The notes below the pieces were generated by a model. The model was not told the origin of the DNA and ran no database searches. It saw nothing but the letters and a program-made list of their open reading frames with translations. Of a DNA stretch of 64,000 nt, positions 48,509-57,781 are shown in pieces (the stretch's first letter is position 1; the number at the start of each line of letters is the position of its first letter). A program made the translations under genes and the position numbers. The DNA lies in assembly GCF_010093595.1 (NCBI RefSeq), contig NW_022985437.1, positions 831,380-895,379 on the forward strand, read 5' to 3'. Source of the stretch: Mytilinidion resinicola (lineage: Eukaryota > Ascomycota > Dothideomycetes > Mytilinidiales > Mytilinidiaceae).

Positions 48509-50562
48509 CTACGATCCATTTACGGTTCCTTTGAGTCCCTCAATCAATTCCTTCAGCTCGCTAACATCCTTCCTCAATTTCCTGAGCTCCAGAATGGCGG
48601 CATCAGTTTCCACGTTCGGCTTCGAGTCCTCAACTTTCTTGGTCCAGCCATCGGCCTCGAAGTCGCACTCGTCATTCAGCTGCTCCCACTCCTCAACGGT
48701 GTCATCGTCCTCCTCCCCTCTCTTCCGGTTGTACTTAACAACGTGTGCCTGCTTCGTTTCAAGGAATGAGGTGATCAGTAAGAGGGGCGAGTAGATGACG
48801 CCCATGACGTAGTCGTTCAGTCGTTGGTACTTGTCGTAGGGCATCCACCATTCGAAGGGAATTACGAGCAAGAAAAGCTCGATGAGGTTGAAGGGGGCGA
48901 TGAATACATTCTCGTCGGGAGCACGAACGAACTGCATGGTCTTTTGCGCGAACTAGTTGTATGTTAGAGGCATATAATGCGTCGACAGAGAGTAAACTTA
49001 CTAGAGCCATGTATTCATCAACAGCGTTTTCCGTGATGTCCTCATATGCAGAGTTGTACAGTGCAATCAAGATGTTCAGGAGAACAACCATGACAACAAA
49101 GGTAAAGATATAGTAAAGAATAAGACCGAAAGGGGGCTGTAAAAGGTAGTAATCAGCAGCTGTCTTTGCAATCATGGCTATTAGAGCATTTCTGGACAAA
49201 CTTACAGCAAAAGTGTCGAATCCCTCAAACTCCGGGCTCTGCATAATAGCTTTAAGCATAGCCTCGATCACGAAACCGGTATCCTCCAACTCGTTGTCAA
49301 CTTGGTCTAGTCCCATGAATGCTTGTAAGAATCCGATCAAGACTACGAGAAGAAGCGCAAAGAATATCAGCGATTCCTTCATCATGACCTTCAAGACGAC
49401 CAACATGGCGCCGAAGAAACGGTAGGTATCGAGGTAGAGTAACAGTCGCATCCAAAACATGGGAGCGGAGAATGCCAAGAAGTTGTACGAGAGTTCGTTG
49501 AATTCCCTGCGTTTTTCGTGGTGTACAGGATGCGAGAGGGCAATCATACGCGTGACGAAAGAGACTGTCAGCAAGGCGTATAGCGTGCTGTTGAATATGT
49601 TCCAGAATCCAACGTAGTAACGGCCAATTTTCCAGAACTTAGCAAACTCGTCGCATATGAAGCCCAGGGTGAAGAGGTACAGCAATCCTTCAACAATGTC
49701 CAGGTCACCGGTAGGGTTTATCGTGTTGACTGCTCCGGTGTAGAGTCCTAGGAAAATGAGAGACATGGCGATTTGAACAGTGTTCTGATACACAGGAACG
49801 CGCATCCTGTCAGGATCAAAATGCGCCCAGTAACTAGTGTTTGTCTTTTTCTTGTAGTCGACAAATCGTGACGGATCTTCGTCGTCCTGAACCAACCAGC
49901 CGCGCCAGAGGAAAGATATGCATTTTTGATAGCCCGAAGATCCAATCACGCGAAGGGCATGGAGATCGACAGCCCGTTCGATCGCATTCGCTGGAAGCGA
50001 GTCCTTGCCATTGATTATAATGGAGTATCGCTTGAGTAGGACATCCTGAAGTAGATAAGTCATGTCCTCTTCCTCCTCTATGATGGCCTTCGCCATGACC
50101 TCACAGGCGACAGCGCGGACATCGTGCAAGTCCGAGTCCCAGAGCTCCAGGATGGCCTGGCGTTTGAACCATTTTTTGACTACGAGCAGACAGTAAATAA
50201 CACAACTCTTGTATTCTTCTCCTCCAGCGTCCTTGGCGGCCTTGATCACGGCGGGTGTGATGACGGAACTGTGGGCCTTTGTAATCTTCCATTCCTCCAG
50301 CTCGCAGGGTATGACTTGTTCAATCTGGTATTTCAGACGCAACGCGACCTTTGTGACTTCTTTGGAAGGTATGGGAGAAGGAGGTTGTTCGTTGCGGCGG
50401 GTTGGGAGTACTGCAAGGAATGGTGAGCGGATGTCCTTCAAATGGAAAAAACATATAATGACAATGCTCAAGAAGGTGCCACGGACGTGCGCGTAATTCA
50501 TCATGAAGGCCACGACGCGTATCGTGGCCGTCCAGGTTGAAGAGCTTTCCCCACCGAACCAT
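48509..50562 (-). CDS. YVC1: Yvc1/TRP-type vacuolar cation channel
   Basis: Four exons (50562-50487, 50410-49206, 49136-49002, 48952-48509) join in frame to about 619 residues. Yvc1/TrpY channels release calcium from the vacuole on stretch or oxidative signals. The cytosolic N-terminus starts MVRWGKLFNLDGHDTRRGL, then LPTRRNEQPPSPIPSKEVTK and the family block VRAVACEVMAKAIIEEEEDM. The membrane part has several hydrophobic helices (for example YQNTVQIAMSLIFLGLYTGA, ALLTVSFVTRMIA, SLIFFALLLVVLIGFLQAFM). The pore-side segment is AMLKAIMQSPEFEGFDTFA joined across an intron to PPFGLILYYIFTFVVMVVLL, followed by EDITENAVDEYMAL. The tail is acidic and ends with a coiled-coil-like LRKLRKDVSELKELIEGLK. 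The intron-1 donor (GTCCGT) is atypical, so the exon-1 end is the least certain part. An in-frame ATG at 50592 is an alternative start. Confidence 0.88.
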
Positions 50563-52651
50563 CTTGACGACGGAGCTGCGTGCAAGCTGCAACTGGGCCG
50601 ATCAACAACGAATAAGATACTCTAGGAGGAAAGGATGAAGCAATTGAAAACAGGAGTATGGTATGAATAGCAGAGGGACGAACGGAGAGGGGAGGTTGGC
50701 GGCGGTGGTTGGCGCAAACGCAGAAGTTGGCTTGGAAGCTTGGACCGCCGGCGGGGAACAGCTCCAAAGCAAGCTTGGAAAATCTGGCGATGCATGACGC
50801 ACCTGATCTGCAAAGCCCCTGTTCATCAGCCCTCGTGGCTCGGCAGTGCTCCCGCTTCTGGCACTCCGTGATACAGTATCCCCCCCTGTAGGGAGAACCG
50901 AGACGTCTTTGCTTCTTCAGCTGCATCCTGGACCCTGCCGATCCCTTGAGCCTCAACTCTCAACCGACATCGTGACATCCTCGACCTGCACCATCATGAC
51001 TCCAGCTCCGGGGACCTCGAAATGTAAGCGCACATCTCTCACGAACGAAGGAGCAGTCCGCCTAGCTGCGTGATCCTACAATATGTGTCGAGCATCTACT
51101 CTCCGACACCCGTCACCAGGTCCGACCTTGTATGCATCCTATGAAGCATCATAGAAAAAGAAGCCGGTTAAAAAAGGCTTCGGACAGCCGCAAAACGGCT
51201 TTCCGTTATCGAACCTTAACAGGTTTTGGGCAGATACGCTATCCTACTATCAAGTCGATTATTTTGTGTCCTTTGTTGTTTGAAGCAGCCTTCATTCTAC
51301 GGACCTCCTTCTCCCCCCAGCCCTTTCCATAAGCATGTCGATATTGATCGCATCTATCGAGCCTTTCTGGCTCAAAAGACGTATCGCTCGAGATACAAAG
51401 GGTGCCGCCGAGAGCATATTCCGGTTACGTAAGCACCTCACCCAAATCTCGAAACTTGCTTCGCACCACCCAACATGGGCCAATAAATGTACTTTCTGCG
51501 AGAATCATTAACAAGAGGCACAGACAGATACATCTAGCTACTTGGAAGCGTATTTAGCTTCTGAGCTTGTTATGTGCAGCTCTTCGAAGGTACCGAAAAT
51601 TGGTGGTTTTGATGTTCCTCGCCTCGCGTATTAGCTGTTGGGGTCCGGAATATGCACTCGGCGGCACCCTTTGTATGGATGACCTTAGAAACGTTAAGCT
51701 TGTTGCCTCCATCGTCCTTCGAAAGTATGACCTAGAAGAAACGTTTCCGTCACGGCCGTCTGCTTTACACCCAGTGGTTGCAGAACCACAAACTAGATAC
51801 CCATCGTGACTTCAACACGACTAACAGGGGTAAGCTATGACGGACCACCTATGGAGGCGGGACGCAGCTCTCACGCGAGTCCCGGGTACAAAGACATCTT
51901 TGGCTACAACATCTTTGGATACGGAGCTAGTGACGTACGCCACGGCACGCTTGGAGATCCAGGGCAAGGCAAAATCATGCTCCTGATAGATTCTTGAGTT
52001 CACTATCTGCTTTCACGAAACCAAGAAGACTGGGGGTGCTTTGTCGCCTGCCGTGTCAGCCTCACTCGGAATAACCATATTTGCCCCTGCAGATCTGCAA
52101 CCCAACAATATAAGCTTCTCTTAATTTTGGGGTCCGTTTCAAGTTCACGAAGAACATCGCATTTCATCAGAAGATGACACGAGGTAACTTTAACGCTGGC
52201 GGTTGGAACCGCATGTTACGACATCCGATGCCAGTCGATTCGGCGCCACCAACGCCTGCATACGCCCTACACTCGCGACGATGCCCCTTTCCGATTTTCG
52301 CCTCTCGCCTACCCCCAGTATGTGAGCTCGTCTCTGCTGTATAACCGCTTCTTTGCGTAACAAGGGCTACCCACATCGCTTGCAAAGGATCCAGTCCCAT
52401 AACCACAAATCAAAGGTGACCTCGAAACAATGGCGGAATGCAACTCAGCTACCAACTACGCCAAGGCCGACAGAAATGGTCATGCCCCGTAGCTTTGTTT
52501 CCGAGAATCATGGATCAAGCTCCCGTGGTACAACCCAATTGCGGGCTGTGCTAGATACCGACACTGAAATCTCCTCTACCTTGGGGACTGCTAGGTTCGT
52601 GGTTACAAACAGGCTTCAGCTACTATCTCTTCGCACGCTGATTTACGTCCA
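50563..52651. other. 2.1-kb gene-poor region next to the piggyBac relic
   Basis: The left end is the promoter of the leftward channel gene. The rest (about 51000-52650) has only short frames with interrupted similarity to nothing I can name. The frame 51567-51809 contains a faint cytochrome-P450-tail-like spacing (Cys, then KLVASIVLRKYDLEE), too weak to call. It has the look of decayed sequence at the edge of the repeat-containing segment. Confidence 0.35.
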
Positions 52652-53094
52652 CAGTTATCGATAAGGATTCGGCCAATTAGAGGCTCCGAATTAGGCCCCC
52701 GTGATGAGGCCTACACCCGGCTGAGGCAATTCAAATACGTGTAGCAGCTATATACAAGCTAGTCTATAGAGTTAAGCTTGGCCATATAATCCTTCCATCC
52801 CGTGCAAATAGAAGTAGCTGAGCCCTTGGACGGCCGGTGATCCTTGGCGTACTCGTTCGTCCAGCGCACCATCTTCTCTACCATTTCATCGGTAAAGAAT
52901 AGGCGGAATAGGGCCACAGGATCATGCTGATCAAGACCTGGAGGTATATTGGGGGTGCCGGGCGCGTCGTAGTTGTTGATTTGTAGTGGCTCGAATGCAG
53001 GCAGCGGCGTAGGCTTGGGGTAGGGAAGTTTGGGGTGTTTGTAAGGCTTCGGGTCCTTCTGCACGTAGTCGACATCATTAGATGTCCGTGGCAT
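52652..53094 (-). mobile_element. internally deleted piggyBac-family relic
   Basis: Read on the minus strand, this fragment has a transposase N-terminus directly joined to the last few transposase codons and the element's 3' flank. The shared 3' part (about 52652-52790) aligns by eye with 57231-57354 of the full copy: both have AAGCT-AACTC-ATAGA, CTCATCACGG, GAGCCTCTAATTGGCCG or its near copy, and CTTATCGATAAC. After the last word the two diverge, so the terminal inverted repeat is missing here. The left terminus cannot be compared because the full copy has a gap there. Confidence 0.8.
52759..53094 (-). pseudogene. piggyBac transposase, N- and C-terminal remnants fused by internal deletion
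   Basis: An open frame of 111 residues. Residues 1-83 look like the N-terminal domain of a fungal piggyBac transposase, with DPVALFRLFFTDEMVEKMVR and WTNEYA, which matches WTNQYA just after the gap in the full copy at 55488. The end, KDYMAKLNSID, matches HLAKLNSIE at the full copy's stop. Everything between is absent: the DDE-type catalytic core and most of the C-terminal domain, roughly 500 residues. The frame is intact across the deletion, so a short protein could be made, but it cannot transpose by itself. It sits 190 bp upstream of the metalloprotease-like gene on the other strand. Confidence 0.75.
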
Positions 53095-53286
53095 TGTGGA
53101 GTATTTGATTGTGGATAATAACTAGCTATTTGGCTTGTTTACGTGCTGGCGCGTACGTTGGGGCACGGGCTTGGCGCCAAGTGTGGACGCCAGCGTGCGA
53201 AGGGATAAGACTCTCATAAATTCCCGTTGGCCTAAGACCAACAATCTTATCACCTCCGATTATCAGCTTCAGACTTTGTCCAAGAA
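53095..53286 (+). promoter_or_regulatory. short region upstream of the metalloprotease-like gene
   Basis: Only 192 bp separate the piggyBac relic's start codon from ATG 53287. A TATA-like CATAAATT lies at about 53215 and CT/A-rich sequence follows. The promoter therefore abuts, or is made from, transposon-derived sequence. Confidence 0.4.
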
Positions 53287-55063
53287 ATGGCACTAAAACA
53301 CCGGTCCTTAGCAGCTACTGTCACAGCCATTTTCCTTGCTGCACACACTTGCGCTTTTCCAACTGCGCACGATGCAACTGTCCTCGACGACACGCCAGTA
53401 AATCTCACGTCAAGACAAGACGTCAGTGCTAGCGCCTTTTATTTCTGGGGATGGAATGGCTGCAACACGGATGATCATCCGGACTGGTCCTCGGTCATTG
53501 AAAGTGCGTGGGGTGAGCTTCTGGAAATCGGCAAGTCGGTTTCAAGCGACATAGACTTCACCAGCGATGTAAGAATAGTCTTTCCTCTGAAATTCTTCTC
53601 TGCCCAGAATCTAATCATGATCAGCAAGCTGGTGACTTTCTAGGCTCTCCAGACAACAACCAAGACTATCAAACCGAGATTAATGGTATATGAAATGACA
53701 CTTTCTGAGAAATAGTTAACTGCGTTAACTAACAGTCAATGTAGCTATCATGAAAAACATTTAAACATGGCACAACGATGGGACAATACTAGCATGGCAA
53801 CTCGAAGCTCGCTGTGACGATTACCTACGACGAACAGACCTAGAGTGTCCCTTAGGAACACATGACGAGGACGTAGAAAAATGTTAGTACTTGAGGCGTG
53901 TTTGTGTGTTTGTGTCAATGTAAGAACAAGGAATGCTGACATATCCGCAGGTAACAGTAGATGCTGGAGAGCGATAACCCAGAAGGACTCAAGCGGAAAC
54001 GACGTTGTATCTTCATGGGTTCCTCGTGCAGCAGCTTACACTACTAACCATAACGGTGTTGACGTGACTACAATAAATTTCTGGTCAAGTTTCTTCACTT
54101 TGGGGTCTTGCCCGGACAGGATCGCAAGCATGAAACCGATTACTGGCGAGAGGGACAGGCTCCTTCTACGCAATTATGAATGCCGCGGTTAGTTCTACAG
54201 ATGGTTGGCATTGCGAGTAATACTATACTAACACTTCTCTCTAGGCTACGTCGCGTTACACGAGCTCTTTCACATCAATGCAATGGTAAACCGCGTTGCA
54301 TACCGCATCAAACACGTGTATGATCGTAAAATCCAGATTTGGTCTCCCCATTTCAATAAGCAGGTCGTGGTACAGGTATACGGAGGCGAATACACCAAAA
54401 CGATGGCTCGATGGACGAAAAACACGGGATGGTGGGTTGCCACCAACGGTAAGCAGCCTTTCAGTTCAGCACCTCCTTATCATGACCTAACGACTTCGCA
54501 ACAGCCGATAATTTCGCACAGTACGCACTCGCCATGTGGGTTACTGGTCAGATCGGGGACTACCCTCGCTATCCTATCGTCAGCGAGCAACCCACCGATG
54601 AGCCCTTTGGAACCCTCGATAACTCCGGCACCATCAGCCAGACCGACGACCCTGTCAAGCTGGGCGAAGCCCTCGGCGTGGCCCCTGAAGACGCCTACAA
54701 CATATACCTCAACGACGCCTCCAGCTGCAGTGACGCAGGCAGTGACGGGCCCGACAACGCGACAACCGCTGACTGCAGCGATACGGTCGAGAATGGGGCT
54801 GTAGACCTCTCTCCTGAAGTCGTTGCTGCTTCCACGAGCACACCGCCCGTGTCTCAGCCTACCAGCACACCGCCCGCGTCTCAGCCTACTAGCACACCGG
54901 TCCCGCCGACTTCAACTGCAACTATGGCGAGAGTGGGTGCTCGGCGGACAGCATGCCATGTTGTGCTAATGGGAGTTGTCAGTGCCATTGTGGGGAGAGT
55001 GGGTGTGCGGCCGAGGATCCGAGTTGTTGTGCCAATGGCTCGTGTGCACCGCTGCCTACCTGA
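53287..55063 (+). CDS. secreted HExxH metalloprotease-like protein with Cys-rich tail, possibly disrupted
   Basis: Exon 1 (53287-53568) encodes a signal peptide (ALKHRSLAATVTAIFLAAHT, then CAF), then FYFWGWNGCNTDDHPDW. Exon 2 (53625-53685) reads QAGDFLGSPDNNQDYQTEIN. Later exons (from 53736, about 53952, 54245 and 54505) give ARCDDYLRRTDLECP, FFTLGSCPDRIAS, YVALHELFHINAM with a zinc-binding HExxH, and DNFAQYALAMWVTGQIGDY. This order fits a fungal secreted 'putative peptidase' family. In exon 3 the frame meets TAA at 53762-53764, within KNI-stop-TWHNDG, so the gene may be dead. A later acceptor (about 53794) would skip the stop in frame but lose conserved sequence. After a Pro/Thr repeat, a 44-bp intron (54849-54892) or a frameshift leads to a tail with two modules sharing GESGC...CCANGSC, ending at 55063. 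Confidence 0.6.
54837..54900 (+). repeat. 27-bp tandem repeat, about 2.4 copies
   Basis: Units start at 54837 and 54864 (both begin AGCACACCGCCCG), with a partial third from 54891. The repeat encodes a Pro/Thr/Ser linker (STPPVSQPT-type) between the protease-like domain and the Cys-rich tail. It also contains the possible 44-bp intron, so copy-number changes could affect splicing. Confidence 0.85.
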
Positions 55064-55226
55064 AGAAGTGGGTGCGGGTTTATGTATTTATAGGCAAAGA
55101 CGAACATACGCTTGCTTGAGTTACCTGTTTTGTTATATGATATCAAAGTGAAGAGCAGCTTATCCCTTAACCCGTCGGGGTGCAACGCTCGGGCCAGTTT
55201 TCAGGCCCGTGCAGCAACACCGTGCT

Positions 55227-55481
55227 NNNNNNNNNNNNNNNNNNNNNNNNNNNNNNNNNNNNNNNNNNNNNNNNNNNNNNNNNNNNNNNNNNNNNNNNNN
55301 NNNNNNNNNNNNNNNNNNNNNNNNNNNNNNNNNNNNNNNNNNNNNNNNNNNNNNNNNNNNNNNNNNNNNNNNNNNNNNNNNNNNNNNNNNNNNNNNNNNN
55401 NNNNNNNNNNNNNNNNNNNNNNNNNNNNNNNNNNNNNNNNNNNNNNNNNNNNNNNNNNNNNNNNNNNNNNNNNNNNNNNNN
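55227..55481. other. assembly gap (255 N)
   Basis: A run of N inside the left part of the piggyBac element. It probably hides the transposase start. Counting back from WTNQYA by the length of the relic's N-terminus puts the start codon at about 55257, if the gap length is right. Confidence 0.99.
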
Positions 55482-57254
55482 ACCGCGTGGACAAATCAAT
55501 ATGCAGAGGCGCACCTGGCGTTGGAGGAGGACGCCCCTGAGGGCAAGGCAAGGCCATGGCTGCCTACGTGTAGGCAGGAGCTGTACGCCTACTTTAGAGT
55601 CGTGATTCACATGGGAATCACCGTGGAGCCGGCCATAGAGGACTATTGGGGGCCGCTTGAAAAGGGAGCTGCTCACAAGGTGGGCGACTATATATCGAAG
55701 ACGCGATGGGAGCAGCTTGAGCGCTATATTCGATGCTCTCCTGTGCCTCAGGACGGCTTTTACAGTACATTTGACCGCGTAGATAAGCTCTCGGAGCATC
55801 TGCGAGTACGCTGCCGGCGGTACTGGCGCCCAGGCCCGCACCTAGCTGTCGATGAGACCATACAGAGGTTCATAGGCAGAGCGCCGGAAATTGTTAATAT
55901 TCCATTAAAACCTACACCAGAAGGCTTCAAGATATAGGTCTTGGCGAATCAGGGCTACGTTCTTAACTGGCTATGGCATGCTAAAGGCGACAAGAAGGGG
56001 CCTGTAGACCTGGATACATCCTTCCTGGATAAAGGCTTTACAAAGACGCAAGCCGTTGTCCTTAATCTGCTTACTCAATGTTGCCCAGGCACGCAGGAGC
56101 GCCTATATCCGCCGGACAAGCACGTAGTTTGGCTGGACAATCTCTTCAGCAGTGTGAAGCTCTTTGAACGGCTAAGATCTCTTGGAATTGGAGCTGCCGG
56201 CACGGTCAGAACTACACGCATAAAACAAGAGGAGCTTGGAGAGGAGGAACACGACGTGGAGGTCCTCACAGCCGATCAAAAGGCCTCTAATAAGGCCTTA
56301 AAAAGGAGGACCAAGGCCAAAAGGACGGTGCCGGCTAAGCGCTTCTCAGCATCACTTACAGACCTTAAATTAAGCCACAATAAGCAAATTCCGTGGGGCC
56401 AGCTATACGGAGAGTTATCTAGGAGTTATAAGGTAATGGAGTTTGCCTGGAAGGACGCCACGGTGGTTCTATTCCTGTCTACAATTCATAATGGTACGTA
56501 CATCGTCCTCAACACTATACCGCAGAGCCGCTGACGTCATACATCGCCAGGTCAAAACTACATCGCAAAGCTACGAAAACAACCCTCTACAATGTCCACA
56601 GGCTACAGGCAAACAGCGAAGGTGTTCGGCGATGAGGCTAGGAAGGAATTAGATATACCAGACTTCATAGAGGAGTACAATCTCTTCATGTGCGGCGTCG
56701 ACGTGGCCGACCAATTAAGGTCCTACTACAACACCGAGAGGACTTATAGGAAGACGTGGAAGCCTCTATTCTCTTTCCTATTAGATATAGTAGTTGGCAA
56801 TTGTTACCAGCTGTCCACCTACAGGATAGTGGGTGAGCGAACTCTACGCCAACATTCGCATGCCCAATTCCGCCGCAACCTACGCGATGCCCTCCTCTAT
56901 AACTCTATTTGTGCTCGCAAGCAATATACAGTAGAAGGAGTGAAAGGAATAATGGACATAGTATGGCAGCCGGTTAAGGAGCATAAGCTAGCTAAGGTGT
57001 TTAAAAAACAACACTTCTGTGCTGCCTGCAAGGAGGCAAGGCGTACTACTACAACACCACACTATGGGGCTCGGAAGCCACTTGCGAATCTATCTATTAA
57101 CACTACAAGAAAGGAAAGAGGCGATAGTCATGGCTGGAAGCGTCGTATAAGGACGCCTCGGACGAATTATGGTTGTACAGTTTATATAATTGCATTCTGT
57201 ACAGGTTTACAGTGTTGGAGTGAACATCTAGCAAAGCTCAACTCCATAGAATAG
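55482..57254 (+). pseudogene. piggyBac transposase (DDE_Tnp_1_7), one nonsense codon
   Basis: Visible from the gap edge to TAG at 57252-57254 in two exons (55482-56493 and 56551-57254; intron GTACGT...GCCAG). The first part has WGPLEKGAAHKVGDYISKTR and HLAVDETIQRFIGRAP, with the first catalytic Asp. KHVVWLDNLFSS carries the second Asp, and LFMCGVDVADQLRSYYNTER the third. The C-terminus has a partial Cys cluster (FCAAC). A TAG at 55935-55937 interrupts GFKI-stop-VLANQGYVLNWL where related proteins have a Trp; TGG-to-TAG is a G-to-A change, that is CpA-to-TpA on the other strand, the usual RIP context. So the copy is probably inactive but young, with all three catalytic Asp present and no other stop in the visible part. 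Confidence 0.85.
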
Positions 57255-57380
57255 GCCTGTATAGCTATCTACAAGCAATTCGAATAGCCTCAGGTTATTG
57301 TAATTCTCATCACGGAGGAAGGAATTAGAGCCTCTTATTGGCCGCAGCCTTATCGATAACGTAGGACCCATTTCAACGGG

Positions 57381-57781
57381 TTAAGGGATACAGTACCAAA
57401 AAGTGCTGAGGAGGCTTTTCCTTTTTAGCGTGCGTTCAACGTTCAACATATCGAGGAACCAACTTCTTAGGGGGGATCGGCTCGTTCAGGCGTTGCGCAT
57501 CACTATAATTCTGGTTAGCTACGTAGCATCATACAGAGCGGCAAGATTCCAAGACGTTACGACAGAGGTCTAAGAGTATGAGATTTCAAATGGATGCCAA
57601 AATGTCTAATCTATCCCAAGCGCCAAACCAACGAGCGACGTGTTGCTCGCCCACATGTGAAAACGCCACTCAATGCATGGCGTACGATGCTCGTAATCGC
57701 CCTTGATGTTACAAAATGTATGCAGCCGCAGGCTCCGTCATGATAGCACCACACATAAACACTGAACAACTGCTTTTCGTA
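57381..57781. other. 400-bp intergenic segment right of the piggyBac element
   Basis: Starts with the right TTAA and GGGAT of the insertion site, then the 3' flank of the leftward mitochondrial carrier. Nothing else was recognised. Confidence 0.4.

Larger units (their letters stand above)
55171..57380 (+). mobile_element. piggyBac-family DNA transposon with TTAA target duplications
   Basis: The element is flanked by TTAA at 55167-55170 and 57381-57384, the target site diagnostic of piggyBac. The ends form short inverted repeats: the left is CCCGTCGGGGTG and the reverse complement of the right is CCCGTTGAAATG, identical at CCCGT and at most later positions except C/T and G/A changes. Length is about 2.2 kb, including a 255-N gap near the left end. 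The single gene is a transposase with an in-frame stop. The insertion lies about 108 bp after the metalloprotease-like stop, probably in its 3' flank. Outside bases ATCCC and GGGAT make the unoccupied site a palindrome. Confidence 0.9.

Noticed and set aside
51567..51809. Possible cytochrome P450 C-terminal relic
   Set aside because: The spacing between the Cys and KLVASIVLRKYDLEE is four residues short of the P450 pattern, and no other P450 motif (ExxR, FxxGxRxCxG) is visible in any frame nearby.
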